The position numbers were made by a program, and so were the translations under genes. DNA of 64,000 bases from Anaerolineae bacterium (GTDB taxonomy: Bacteria > Chloroflexota > Anaerolineae > Caldilineales > Caldilineaceae), in NCBI GenBank assembly GCA_030432295.1, contig JAUIHI010000004.1, positions 121,706 through 185,705 on the forward strand, given 5' to 3'. The notes beneath the pieces were generated by a model. It ran no database searches, was not told where the DNA came from, and saw only the letters and a program-made list of their open reading frames with translations. Below, piece after piece: positions 26,088 to 36,639 of the stretch. Numbering within the stretch: the stretch's first letter is position 1; each line of letters opens with the position of its first letter.

Positions 26088-29000
26088 TTACATGTGCGAA
26101 TTCTGGAACACCAAAAAAGTATCACGCACATTTCCATCAGATTCTATAAAGTCTAGCCCTACGCCAATTATAGCCCGTGCTTTGTGACCGTCTGCGTAGG
26201 TAACCTCAATAAAACGGTCGTGTGCTATATGTCGATCAAAACTGAATTTTATGTTAACTTTGGGGTGCCTAGATTTTAGCTGTTGGATTGCTTGCCTTTG
26301 TTCATCCTGGGACTGCCAAGTCTTCACCACGACCCATTCCAAAAAACCGGCTCGCTGAGCAAGTGCAATATGTGCGCCCAGTCGTTCCAGTATCTTCTCG
26401 CTTTTGTCTAGGTAGCGATCGTTGATGACCATACCGCGCACCGGTTTGGAATAGAACTCGGAGAAATACTCGGCCTCGTTGTGTTTCTTCCCATCAGGCT
26501 TAATTTCAAGCACCTGCGTATCGGCTGGCTCACGCAAATCTGCATATTCAACAATTCGACCCTGATATTGCATCATCGCGTGCCAACTTGCTGCAACAGC
26601 CTCAGAATGATTTGTCAGAGTGAGTTGAGTAGCAATCTCATCGCCAAGTTCAAGCATATTTTCGCCAACTGCTCCAATCGCACTTGCTGTAGCTTTACCC
26701 GGATCACACACTGCTACCCAAAGCAATTGTCGATTGGTTTGACGCAAGTCCAATCCTTTTCCAAACAAGAGCCTTAAGTGGGTAGCAATAGCAACTGCTT
26801 CTCCGCTACCTACAGATGGGTCAGGCAAGCGATTCAGATATAGCCGAACCTTGACTCCGCGTTGCATAAGTTGTTGAAGCAGATCAAGCCAAGTCATTCC
26901 TTCGGCTGTAGGGGCGTGCAGTGTAATTTGATCCGCAAACAGGATGAGTTCATTCTGGACACGTTGTATATACTCCCAAAACCAGACACTCAGATTTACA
27001 GCCGCTACAGGGCGCAAGCCAAGGGTATTGCCTTGCAAGTCCTGCTGCAAATCAGCATCCAACGCGCGTAGGAATTTTGCCACCGGTCCTTTATCCAATA
27101 GGTGATGTTCCCACTGATTGGCATATTCTTGCAGACAACGATAGCAACTCTTTTCACAATCACAAGCGACAATTTCCAACGCAGCCGCAATTACCTGGGC
27201 CATTTCATCCCGAATTCGTTTCACGTGACCCGCACCACCCGGCACATTATCGTATAAAACGATGGATTGTCGCCAGTACTGTTCTGACGGCTCTGGAAAT
27301 AATACGCCATCGATATCTTTGCGTTCAATTTGCAGAGCGCGGCTTGCCCCATGCAAAAAAGCATATTTCAATGAAAGCCAAAAAGACATATCATCAGGAT
27401 CAGGTAGTAGAATATCGGACGTGCTGGTGAATTTGAGGTGAAGAGTATCGGTTGCTTGTTTGAAACCCAACGTATATGGAGCGTTCATTTCCAGTTTGCC
27501 AGGGCAGGGATGACCATTCAAATTGCCGTCACATTTGGTGGTGCGCTTGCTGACATGCTTTCCACACTTGGGACAAATTCTGAATCCACTACCTCGAAAG
27601 CCTTCATTGACATAGAGTAGTGCCCCGTCGCGATTATATCCTACAGATAGCACTTGGCTGCGGGTTTCCATTTCTACGGGGCCAGGCACCAAAGCTGAAC
27701 GCATCTGATTAACCGGTCGATCCACATATTGGCCTGCTGCTTGTCCGCTGTCGTTCGATGCGCGGAACCCATCAGGCTGAATATATCGATTTTCTGTTTT
27801 TCCCCGCTGAGGCGGCACTTGGCAAATTGGGCATGGCTGATCTGCCTGGTCAAGCGCTTTGCCGGGTGTATCCACTAAACGCAAGTGGTTGCAATTCTGG
27901 CAGATATGATAAGCAAATATCTGTGGTTCTTTGCCGAAGAAATCCAGGGCCTCGCTTTTCCAAATGCGCTTGTCAGCGACCACTTCCTGTCCTGGCGCAT
28001 ATTCTCGAATCGCTAATTGCAAATTGCGCTGCAAACGCAGTTGATTGTCACTCAATAGATGGGGTGGTATGCGTAGCTCAACAACGTGCAAAGGAAACGA
28101 ATAGCTAGGCAACAAACCTCGATCACTCAGATAATTGATGGTATCCTCATTTTGTAGACGTCCAAGCAACTTACGATAACGTTCGATTTCCTGGGACAAA
28201 GAACCCTCATCGCGCTGAGTCCCCCCCTCCATAATCAGATTCAATTGCTTTTGTGCTAATCCTAGACGCACTTCCTTGTAATAACCTGCTACTGTCTGAT
28301 AGTGATCATAACCCTTCTGCCGGAATTCATGGACAAATGACTCCAAGGCTCGGGATGGATCGATTGCGCCTTTCACGACTGCTGTATACCGCCCTAACAA
28401 ATCCACTAGATAGTCGTGCTCCATAGACATCCATTGGGGAAGTAGCGAATAATACGCGCCATTTGGTGTTTGTTCGTCAAAAAAGGATCCCACGTTTTTG
28501 CTGTATCCGCTCTGCTTTTCGCAATAGCGCAAAAACTCACTGAGCAAGACAGCATTGATGTGACGTTGAATTATGATGGGGTTCTGGACGTCAATAAAAG
28601 GCACGCGCACACGCCCACTTATGATTTCTGCGGGTGCCTTGAAGTAGGTTTGGTCGTGGGGTCGATTTGACGCCCATGCCAATATAAATGCCGTACCACT
28701 GGCTCGCCGCCCAGACCGCCCTGCTCGCTGCTTGTAATTTGCTACTGTCGGTGGGATATTGCTCATAACAACAGCTTGCAAATCGCCCAAATCAATTCCC
28801 ATTTCAAAAGTGGTAGAACAACTGAGCATATTGATGTTCCCACTCTTGAATTGGTTTTGATAGTCGCGTCCTTTTTCCGGGTCGAGTTGAGCCGTGTGCT
28901 CTTCTACACGCATGGGAATCAATGTCTGACGCAGGTTATCGTAATAGAAGTTATCTCCCTCGAGTTGGCTGATTTCGATTGGCTGCAACGTCCCCTGGCA

Positions 29001-31970
29001 ATGGGCATGGGGGCAAGGAAGAGCATCACCCCGATTATTAAGCCGCTGGCATTGATCGCATCGATACCACTGGGTATTTGTGAGAAAAAACAAGCTGTCG
29101 TGGCGCACTTGGTAGCCATCCGCCGGGCGGCTGACATCAAGAATGTGACTACTATCAGTCAACCAATTAAGAATGTCATTCAGCGCCTGGGTAATAGCCG
29201 ATTCATCATCCCGGAGTCCCTTGTATCGCAATATCTTGCCTATCAATTGCCGTCTTTGATGTCGGGGTGTCTTTCCAATCCAGGCAATTTCATATTCACG
29301 TGCGTCCTGACGCACCAACCGCGGACTAAATTTGTTACGTCCGAATATCGGATCATCCCGCAGCACACCTTCAGGCAACGTCACCACTTTCCCCCGGCGT
29401 AGGTCATCAAGCAGATATTCAATCAGTGTGCGAGTTTCAGCTACCGATAGATTGAGTTTCTCTGCCAGATCACTAAAATCCGAGATGCGGTCTGCTTCAA
29501 AGTATTGAACACTCATCAACCCCAACGATTCCAACGATTGACGTGAACGCAATTGGGTGGTGATCTCGGCAAGAATTTGCTTACGCATAGAGCGCATAAG
29601 GCGTCCACGCTGGCTTTGATTGAGGTACTGGGAGTTACGGGGCAAATCATCCTGACCAATGTCCGGGTCATTATGAGCCACGCGATAGGCGAGGGCTAGA
29701 TCAAGGCACACCTCAGCAATTCTTTCCAGATCAGGCCAATGGGTTTCTGTAGAAGCAGATGTAACAGCCTCCCGAATGATCCGACGGTAGGCTTGTTGGT
29801 TGACTACATCCTGGACGAACGCAGCAAATCGAGCAGCACCCTGGCGGCTGTCATAAAAACTCAACAGCTTGCGTCCATTTCCAGGCTTACTTTGTATATC
29901 AGGATGCGGTGATTCAGGCAGGGCACGATATAACTCATCGGTCAAGACAGCCAAAGGCGTGAGCGCATTCATTGTAATATCAGTGGCGATCTCAGTACCC
30001 TTCAAGGCGTGGCTATGACAACGACCACATTCATTCATATGCTCCACTACTTCTACCGCTGTTCCGCTACTCTTTCCTTTCTTCACAGGCCGTTCGTTTT
30101 GTAGCAAATAGAGATTAACTGACTGCCCCGATTTACCCGGACACCCACAATTGCCGCTGGCTCTAACTTCCTGTTGGCACACAAGACACAAGATCAATTC
30201 AGTCTGCTTCAGGACACTTTCTCCTGCCTGAGCAACCAGTGTATCTTCATCATCTTCGGTCTCAATATCTGCCAGTGCGCGGTTCTCGTGGATTGAGCGC
30301 CAAGTCACGTAATGGGTCTGCGCTTCATCCTGCATAGCTGCTTCGGAGAGAAATCGCTTTCCGACCTTCTGCAGACGCAAATAGACTTGACCACAGGTCC
30401 GGCAAACCACCAACGGAAAAACAGGGGAGTGACAGGTTTCGCAGCTCTCGCGTGGCGTAGCAAACAGCTTACTCCACTGGCTGTCAATCTGTCGATCCGG
30501 GCAGGTCGGGTTGAGACAGGCCCAAATACCCTGTGGCGGACGCACGAAGAGATGATATCGGGCAGGCAGCAGAGAAGACTTGTCCGGCGCGGGACGAGCC
30601 ATAGCAGCCAATTCGATCAGATGATAAAGAGCATCCGGCTGCTGGCTAGCGGGCAAACGATCTTGAAACAATTTTTCAGAGACCGCGGTTACCTCCATTG
30701 GCTGTCCCTTCTCTGCCATAAAGTTGCGTAACCGGCTCAAATCTTCATTGCCACGCAAAACCTCCCACAACAATTGTGGCGGGCTGTTTTTGTCGGCCAG
30801 GCTCAATTCATCCTCATTGATCAGACCAATTTCCTGTAGCAGTAGCGCCATTTCGTCGGCACTTTCCCAGCGTTCCTGGCGTACATTACGAATGAGATCA
30901 TCAAACCGTTGGTGGGTATACGCGGTGAGAGGTGGTTGGCGCGGTATAGAAGCAGGGACATAAGCGTGATCGGGTTCACCGAAAATGATGTCACTCGGAG
31001 TGAATACCTCTCCAAATAACGCCTCTGCAAATTGGCAAGCATCGGTAGCATCGTCATCGGTCAGGGTGGCACTGGTAGCTATACAGCGCATTTGCCCTGG
31101 CGGATGCCCCAGACGGAGTTTAAGCCGCCGCATCAACAAACCAACTTCAATTCCTTGCGCGCCGGCGTAGGTGTGCGCTTCATCCAATACCACAAAACGC
31201 CATTTCCCTTGAGCAAATAGAGGGTTGTCCTGTGGCCGCAAAAGAAGATACTCCAACATGGCGTAGTTGGTGATCAAGATTTGAGGGAGCATCCCCTCTT
31301 TTTGTATCTGATCACGACCAATAATTTCGTTAGGAAGTGGATATACATCAAAAAGCGCTTTACGAGATGGCTCCATCTCCTTCCACTCTTTTTCCATCTG
31401 TTTGCGCGCTTTCTCTGCATTTTGCTCCAACTCACTTGTATAACGCCCAAAAGTAATATCCGTACCCCGCAGCAAGACGCGCAGCCGATCCAATTGATCG
31501 TTGACCAGTGCATTGAGCGGATAGACCAGCACCGCCCGTACCCCGGGCGAGGAATCAACCAGCAAGTCGTTCAAAATAGGAATCAGAAAGCATTCGGTCT
31601 TACCGCTACCTGTACCCGACGACACAACAATGTTGCGATCTTCCGCACAAAGCTTGCGCAATGCTGATGCCTGATGTTTGTACAAGGGCGCATCAGTCGG
31701 CAACGGACGACCCTCCTTAAAACAGGCCATTTCCAATAGCCGGGACGATAGGACTCCCTCTGCGGCCAATTCCTCTAATGTTTCGCCAGTTTTATATGGT
31801 GGGGTGAGTTCCAAATAAGGCCCTGCAAAGAGTGCGCGCGGCCGCGCAAAGCTCTGCCGGATGAACGCGGCCAGGGCTGGTTCCTGCTTATCTCGGTTCA
31901 CATCAAACGTAGTAGTAAGATAGTTGACCAGTGTGCTTTGTAACTGCGCTGACAGTTGGATAGGATTCAT
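26088..31970 (-). CDS. Giant DEAH-box helicase with DUF1998 and PLD/MIT-C-like end (DruE-like)
   Basis: A 1960-residue superfamily-2 helicase. Motifs: YKHQ at 97-100, Walker A SGTGSGKT at 118-125, PLNALVNDQ at 151-159, DEAH at 263-266, SAT at 300-302, and motif VI QRAGRSGRR near 1080. Several CxxC zinc-type clusters lie between the lobes and after them (CLNPTC, CETC, CRTC, CDQC, CPIC, CPKC). Near 1590 is the DUF1998 signature DNVPGGAGHV with a cysteine cluster. The C-terminal 200 residues look PLD/MIT-C-like, with IAHDRFIEV near 1917. Size and order match DruE of Druantia defence systems. The ATG overlaps the stop of the upstream 1499-residue gene (ATGA). Base composition is poorer in GC than the neighbours. 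Confidence 0.82.
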   Translation of the reverse strand: MNPIQLSAQLQSTLVNYLTTTFDVNRDKQEPALAAFIRQSFARPRALFAGPYLELTPPYKTGETLEELAAEGVLSSRLLEMACFKEGRPLPTDAPLYKHQASALRKLCAEDRNIVVSSGTGSGKTECFLIPILNDLLVDSSPGVRAVLVYPLNALVNDQLDRLRVLLRGTDITFGRYTSELEQNAEKARKQMEKEWKEMEPSRKALFDVYPLPNEIIGRDQIQKEGMLPQILITNYAMLEYLLLRPQDNPLFAQGKWRFVVLDEAHTYAGAQGIEVGLLMRRLKLRLGHPPGQMRCIATSATLTDDDATDACQFAEALFGEVFTPSDIIFGEPDHAYVPASIPRQPPLTAYTHQRFDDLIRNVRQERWESADEMALLLQEIGLINEDELSLADKNSPPQLLWEVLRGNEDLSRLRNFMAEKGQPMEVTAVSEKLFQDRLPASQQPDALYHLIELAAMARPAPDKSSLLPARYHLFVRPPQGIWACLNPTCPDRQIDSQWSKLFATPRESCETCHSPVFPLVVCRTCGQVYLRLQKVGKRFLSEAAMQDEAQTHYVTWRSIHENRALADIETEDDEDTLVAQAGESVLKQTELILCLVCQQEVRASGNCGCPGKSGQSVNLYLLQNERPVKKGKSSGTAVEVVEHMNECGRCHSHALKGTEIATDITMNALTPLAVLTDELYRALPESPHPDIQSKPGNGRKLLSFYDSRQGAARFAAFVQDVVNQQAYRRIIREAVTSASTETHWPDLERIAEVCLDLALAYRVAHNDPDIGQDDLPRNSQYLNQSQRGRLMRSMRKQILAEITTQLRSRQSLESLGLMSVQYFEADRISDFSDLAEKLNLSVAETRTLIEYLLDDLRRGKVVTLPEGVLRDDPIFGRNKFSPRLVRQDAREYEIAWIGKTPRHQRRQLIGKILRYKGLRDDESAITQALNDILNWLTDSSHILDVSRPADGYQVRHDSLFFLTNTQWYRCDQCQRLNNRGDALPCPHAHCQGTLQPIEISQLEGDNFYYDNLRQTLIPMRVEEHTAQLDPEKGRDYQNQFKSGNINMLSCSTTFEMGIDLGDLQAVVMSNIPPTVANYKQRAGRSGRRASGTAFILAWASNRPHDQTYFKAPAEIISGRVRVPFIDVQNPIIIQRHINAVLLSEFLRYCEKQSGYSKNVGSFFDEQTPNGAYYSLLPQWMSMEHDYLVDLLGRYTAVVKGAIDPSRALESFVHEFRQKGYDHYQTVAGYYKEVRLGLAQKQLNLIMEGGTQRDEGSLSQEIERYRKLLGRLQNEDTINYLSDRGLLPSYSFPLHVVELRIPPHLLSDNQLRLQRNLQLAIREYAPGQEVVADKRIWKSEALDFFGKEPQIFAYHICQNCNHLRLVDTPGKALDQADQPCPICQVPPQRGKTENRYIQPDGFRASNDSGQAAGQYVDRPVNQMRSALVPGPVEMETRSQVLSVGYNRDGALLYVNEGFRGSGFRICPKCGKHVSKRTTKCDGNLNGHPCPGKLEMNAPYTLGFKQATDTLHLKFTSTSDILLPDPDDMSFWLSLKYAFLHGASRALQIERKDIDGVLFPEPSEQYWRQSIVLYDNVPGGAGHVKRIRDEMAQVIAAALEIVACDCEKSCYRCLQEYANQWEHHLLDKGPVAKFLRALDADLQQDLQGNTLGLRPVAAVNLSVWFWEYIQRVQNELILFADQITLHAPTAEGMTWLDLLQQLMQRGVKVRLYLNRLPDPSVGSGEAVAIATHLRLLFGKGLDLRQTNRQLLWVAVCDPGKATASAIGAVGENMLELGDEIATQLTLTNHSEAVAASWHAMMQYQGRIVEYADLREPADTQVLEIKPDGKKHNEAEYFSEFYSKPVRGMVINDRYLDKSEKILERLGAHIALAQRAGFLEWVVVKTWQSQDEQRQAIQQLKSRHPKVNIKFSFDRHIAHDRFIEVTYADGHKARAIIGVGLDFIESDGNVRDTFLVFQNSHM

Positions 31971-34900
31971 TCGTCATTCTCCAGGCGAGTCTTGTGAGGG
32001 CTATGCAGAATGAGCAATTCAGCCCAAGTCAGTCCCCAGTGTAAGTGAGCTACAGAAGCTCTGTTCAAATCTGCCAGCAAATTTTGCGCGTCCATCTCCG
32101 ATAGATTGGCATTTCTTAGTAACCTACGATACCGGCGCGGATTATAGGATGCCGTGCGTAACAGCATACCCAAAGCAAATGCGGCTTGGCCTAATTCGCT
32201 CACATCCTTATGCTCGTACCATTGGCTGAGCAGCCGGGAAGCACTTGCCCACAACGATGCTTCTTCGCTGTTTGTGCCATATCTTAATATCTCGCGTGTC
32301 ATCCCAATCATTTGAGCGGATTTTGTTGCATCAACAAGAAAAGTATCTTCGGGGGGCGGCGGCTCCGGCAAATAAGAGACAGCCGAAGGATATACAATAC
32401 CGTATGTTGCATAAATATCCATCAGTAGCGAACCCCAGCGATCAGGAAAGTATTCTGCTAACAGTTTATAACCGCCGAAATTTTCGGGCAGGGTTATGTC
32501 GCGCAAGTCTGACGAAGCGCGTCCATGAGAATGTATTTTCAGGACATCCTCTGCGAGTTTTCCATCTTGCGCTCCAGTCAATCGCCCACAACGGGAGCAA
32601 TGATAGAGTCCGTATGTATCTAAAAGATCAATAGCCGTCCAGTCCCTCGGCGCAGATTCAGGCAGACCCGCTTCAATATGCACCCGGGCATCAGATACCG
32701 GCTGCCATTCCACATACACCATTTCTTTCGGAGCATTGTCATCGATTGAGAGAGACCAACGACCATAGCCTTTCCCCCTAAGCCCACCTTGCATGGCTTG
32801 AAGAGGATAGACTGACAATGGAAAGCCCCGATCAATCGTCCTAAAAATGATAGAGGTTGGCAGTAGAATCCATGCAGGTAAGAGGCCATACTCTTCGATC
32901 CAACTAGATTGCTTATGCACTGCTTTGAGTGCTGCCAAAGGAGGCCACAGGCGTTCTAAATGATTGGGGAGAAAGTCTTCGAGGGTCGCGGCTGGAATGG
33001 TCGCAAGTTGATATAAGGTTGCAGGCGTCAATGCTGCTTCACCCAATTCCGCTTTTTCTGCCCAGAGAAGCACAAAGTCTTCCGCCAAATGGGGCGAGAT
33101 AAGCTGGTTGTTGCGAATCTCATTGATTAGTTGTTGGGCCTGCACCAGATCGTCAAAGTGCTTACCCACCCGAAAGCAAACAGCATCTTCATCCAAAGGC
33201 ACCCAACCGCCATCCAATTCCAGACGGAACAAATATACCCCTTCCGAAAGTGAAGCAGGTAGAAGATGAATATTCTGCAACCGTGTAACTCTCGCCAATT
33301 CTACAATCGATGCAAACGGATTGGTGAGCGATTCAACCACAAAACGTCCATTGCCCGCCCACTCATCTTTTAGTCCTGTGCTGAAAACGACTATCTGCTC
33401 CTGGGAGTCATAATCCACTCGTGCCAGAGGAAGTTCCGGCCGACGGTGGACCTCAAATAAGGGCCAACTGTCACTGCCAACTAGCGCGTTAATCTGAGTA
33501 TGTTGGCTCTGTGCCAGATTCACCATATCGTATAGTTGACTCTCTCCGATTCGTGTGCTGTAGCGACCACGCCTAAGCACAAAGGGACGGCCTTGTTGAT
33601 CGGAAACAGATAGGGTAAACGTATCTACATCTACACGTGTACCCACTGCATGAAGCGTTGTCTGACGCAGATCATCTAACGTCAAGAATGGTTTGGCGGG
33701 TTTTGGCTCTAGCCATACCATGAAACGGGGTACCGTCCAAGCCAACGGAATATCCACTTTTTCAAAACGAAGCAACAAGCGTGGCTCATGGCGCAAATCA
33801 GTCCAAGTGATTTGCTGACTACCGTCCGGCATCATATCCACATTGACCCCTTCAGTGTCTACGACAACTGATTCATCCGCTCCATGCAGTAAGAGTTGCG
33901 GTGGATTGGCAGGGGTGTATAGATGATCACTAGATGGGGGTTCGATGATTAAGCCGGGCACGACGGCAAACTGCAGCGGCACTGCAAAAACAGGATATAA
34001 ACTGATGCGTAGCTGGATTGCGTAAACATTGGGACGCAAAGGCAAGAATTGGCTCAAGTTAATGTGCAACCTATCATCTGTCAGCGAAACGTGGCCTAAT
34101 AGACGCAGTTCCCCCAATGTCCGTTGCCAACGCCAACCATCCTGCCCCTGCATCCACACCGATGCTTGTTTTAAGAGTTGCTCCCCGCCATATTCAATCG
34201 TCAGCGAGATTTGCATGTTGGTAAAGGTAGGCTGAACTTGGCGTGATAACCCAGCAATAAGTTCTGCTCCGGCAAGTATCGGTTGCCCTACGGCTGACTG
34301 ACTGCCCCCTTGTGTCAGTATTAGTATCTCTTTCGTGCCCTGTCTTACTGTCACTGGCAGTCTCAGGGTAAGCTGCATCGCCCAGTGATATCTGTCCGAA
34401 AGCGGGTATGGTACGCTTAGTTCTGTATCTGGCTCAACAACTTCACTATCTTCGTCAAGAAACGTCAACGGCTGTTCTGCACAGACAAACCACACGCCAT
34501 CACCTACTTGAGCAGCGTCCACGGGGATTCCAAAGGCACCCTGTTGGGCACTCCGAAAAAATTGGATATCGTTTTTCGGATATGGTGGTATATCCAGACT
34601 AGCTGCAACCTCATCCATATCGGTCAACAAAACCAGAAGTCCGTTCAACGGACCGTCTGGCTCCCGCAGAAAAACGTCCTGTACAATGCGTTCCCCGGTT
34701 CTCATACGCCAGGGTGCCACTTCAGTTTCAATCTCTGCCTCCAACGGATCGTCCATGACCGTTTCCAGCCAGACAAGTCGATCCGGCTCACCAGCTAACT
34801 TACTCTCGGCAGGCAGAATGATATTTTGGATCCTCAGCGTCAACTCATCTTCATCTAATGACCATACCCAAGTTACGCGGGGTGGGGTGAAGTGCAAAGG

Positions 34901-36466
34901 TGCAGATGTATCGCCCTTTTTCTGCGCAAACTCCTGGGCAATTTCACGCCACAGTTCTTGTTCGATGGGTGTGTCGGCTAGAAGTTCGCTGATACTTTCG
35001 ATAGATACACCATCATCGACATACAGGCTGATGGCAGCGGCCATGTTGGTGATAAGGGCCGCAGCAGTATCTTGTGTGGTCTCATCAAGGATAAAGTTCT
35101 GTAGATGTTGGGGCAGATGGCCCAAACTGCCGTCATGTCGCAAATTTCTGACGAACAAATCAGGAGAATCAGATACTGCCAAAATATCCCGCCATTTGCT
35201 ACGCAGCCAGATAGCAAAGTCCGTTTGTACGTGATATGGCAACCTTTGTTCCCATTCAAAAAAACGATTTCGTGAAGTTCCTGCCCAACCAGAATCGATG
35301 GACGGATAGGTAGACTCCTGTTTCTTTCTCAAGTAAAAGTAGCGGCCACTGGCCTCCAGTCGAATCCGATCAAACAAGCTTATCGCCTTCAAAATAAAGG
35401 CTGGTTCACGCACAGCACCAGGGAAATTATCAGGAAGCCGGCGTTGCGTTTCCAAAATCAGATCATTTTCTGCTAAACCAACTCCCTTGTATGGATAAAG
35501 AATCGATTTCAGAATGTAGTTCAGATCGGACAAATGATTAGACTTGATTTCGGCAACCGTGGTCACATGATAGTAATCAAGATAATGAAACTCATTAAAT
35601 ACTTCACACAACAAGTGCAGCAACGACGGTCTTGATTCGTTTCCTTTCCAAACAGCATTTCCATCGAGCCACCGCTCCCATTCACTTGGAGTCAACAGAC
35701 AATTCGATTGTCGGATGCCTTTAGACAACATTTGGCGCATGGGTTCAAAATAGGGACCTTTCACCAAATCTTTCAACCTCTGTAGCCCTTTGTTTTTGAT
35801 ATGACCTACTTGTTCGCGAGTTAGGCCAAGTTCTTCACCTACATTCTGAAAATTGAGTGGATATCCTCCCTGCACACCATAGAACAAGAATAGAGTTTCC
35901 TTTTGCTGTTGATTCAAATTTCCAACCCAGACATCCCACAACTTGGATAATAAGACTTTTCCTTGTTCCGTTACTATTTCGAAGGCAGCAAGCGTATCAT
36001 CGAGGTAAAAGGAGGCAGAAATTTTTGCCGAATTCAACCGAAATCTATAAAGGCCATCTTCCATATCTTCAATATATGGATGGTTGGCAGCGATCATCGC
36101 GACTTCCGCTTCATCCCAGTACCCATCAACCATTTGCGTAAGAGTAGATAGCGATAGTGGATGAGTACTTTTCTGCATTACCACCATTAACTGTCTGGTT
36201 AAGATGACGCTATTCTCATCAGCCTCTTCCGCTAGAGTCCAACCTTGTTCTCCTAATACAAATTCTATATATGCCAGACTCGTTGGCCCTAAATCTCTAA
36301 CACTTTGAAGCAATTCCAACGTATGCATAATCAAAAGTCGAGGAGTAACAATGCCCGATCTCAACAACGCATTTGTCACAAATCTAGGGATTAGGCCAAG
36401 TTCATCGAGAGATTCATCAAGAAGCGCTTGGCTGTTAGGTGAGTTTATCCAGCCGGGAGAATTCAT
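31967..36466 (-). CDS. 1499-residue partner protein with alpha-CTD-like and sigma-4-like segments (DruH-like position)
   Basis: I do not recognise the whole protein. Residues about 20-75 resemble the helix-hairpin-helix C-terminal domain of RNA polymerase alpha (LLRSGIVTPRLLIMHTLELL then RDLGPTSLAYIE). Residues about 88-145 look like a winged helix. Residues about 184-236 resemble sigma70 region 4 (QQKETLFLFYG, then VGEELGLTREQVGHIKNKGL). The middle third is beta-rich; near 1290 is a possible zinc site CSRC followed by HSH. It is the first gene of a coupled pair with the giant helicase and occupies the position of DruH in Druantia type III. An antiviral function is inferred from that context only. 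AT-rich codon use suggests transfer. Confidence 0.72.
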   Translation of the reverse strand: MNSPGWINSPNSQALLDESLDELGLIPRFVTNALLRSGIVTPRLLIMHTLELLQSVRDLGPTSLAYIEFVLGEQGWTLAEEADENSVILTRQLMVVMQKSTHPLSLSTLTQMVDGYWDEAEVAMIAANHPYIEDMEDGLYRFRLNSAKISASFYLDDTLAAFEIVTEQGKVLLSKLWDVWVGNLNQQQKETLFLFYGVQGGYPLNFQNVGEELGLTREQVGHIKNKGLQRLKDLVKGPYFEPMRQMLSKGIRQSNCLLTPSEWERWLDGNAVWKGNESRPSLLHLLCEVFNEFHYLDYYHVTTVAEIKSNHLSDLNYILKSILYPYKGVGLAENDLILETQRRLPDNFPGAVREPAFILKAISLFDRIRLEASGRYFYLRKKQESTYPSIDSGWAGTSRNRFFEWEQRLPYHVQTDFAIWLRSKWRDILAVSDSPDLFVRNLRHDGSLGHLPQHLQNFILDETTQDTAAALITNMAAAISLYVDDGVSIESISELLADTPIEQELWREIAQEFAQKKGDTSAPLHFTPPRVTWVWSLDEDELTLRIQNIILPAESKLAGEPDRLVWLETVMDDPLEAEIETEVAPWRMRTGERIVQDVFLREPDGPLNGLLVLLTDMDEVAASLDIPPYPKNDIQFFRSAQQGAFGIPVDAAQVGDGVWFVCAEQPLTFLDEDSEVVEPDTELSVPYPLSDRYHWAMQLTLRLPVTVRQGTKEILILTQGGSQSAVGQPILAGAELIAGLSRQVQPTFTNMQISLTIEYGGEQLLKQASVWMQGQDGWRWQRTLGELRLLGHVSLTDDRLHINLSQFLPLRPNVYAIQLRISLYPVFAVPLQFAVVPGLIIEPPSSDHLYTPANPPQLLLHGADESVVVDTEGVNVDMMPDGSQQITWTDLRHEPRLLLRFEKVDIPLAWTVPRFMVWLEPKPAKPFLTLDDLRQTTLHAVGTRVDVDTFTLSVSDQQGRPFVLRRGRYSTRIGESQLYDMVNLAQSQHTQINALVGSDSWPLFEVHRRPELPLARVDYDSQEQIVVFSTGLKDEWAGNGRFVVESLTNPFASIVELARVTRLQNIHLLPASLSEGVYLFRLELDGGWVPLDEDAVCFRVGKHFDDLVQAQQLINEIRNNQLISPHLAEDFVLLWAEKAELGEAALTPATLYQLATIPAATLEDFLPNHLERLWPPLAALKAVHKQSSWIEEYGLLPAWILLPTSIIFRTIDRGFPLSVYPLQAMQGGLRGKGYGRWSLSIDDNAPKEMVYVEWQPVSDARVHIEAGLPESAPRDWTAIDLLDTYGLYHCSRCGRLTGAQDGKLAEDVLKIHSHGRASSDLRDITLPENFGGYKLLAEYFPDRWGSLLMDIYATYGIVYPSAVSYLPEPPPPEDTFLVDATKSAQMIGMTREILRYGTNSEEASLWASASRLLSQWYEHKDVSELGQAAFALGMLLRTASYNPRRYRRLLRNANLSEMDAQNLLADLNRASVAHLHWGLTWAELLILHSPHKTRLENDE

Positions 36467-36569
36467 CGGACACCTACTGACAATTCTTACTCAGGGATCA
36501 TCATTTGATAAGGCAGTGTACATCTCATCGTAAAGCCTGGCAAACTGATTGCTATATTGAAATATCGAC

Positions 36570-36613
36570 AAAAAAACACTCCCATCCACGGCTTGTACGT
36601 GTGGACGGGAGTG
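36570..36613 (-). terminator. Intrinsic terminator of the second uptake operon
   Basis: On the minus strand a 13-bp stem (36613-36601 with 36589-36577, one G-U pair) is followed by seven T residues (36576-36570). It lies about 27 bases after the stop of the Gfo/Idh gene and insulates the operon from the helicase pair downstream. Confidence 0.9.
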
Positions 36614-36639
36614 GGTCGATTCTCCGAATGATTCTCTTT

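Noticed and set aside
26088..36466. DISARM system
   Set aside because: DISARM places DUF1998 on a separate DrmB protein and has a methyltransferase and DrmC; here helicase and DUF1998 are fused and no methyltransferase is present.
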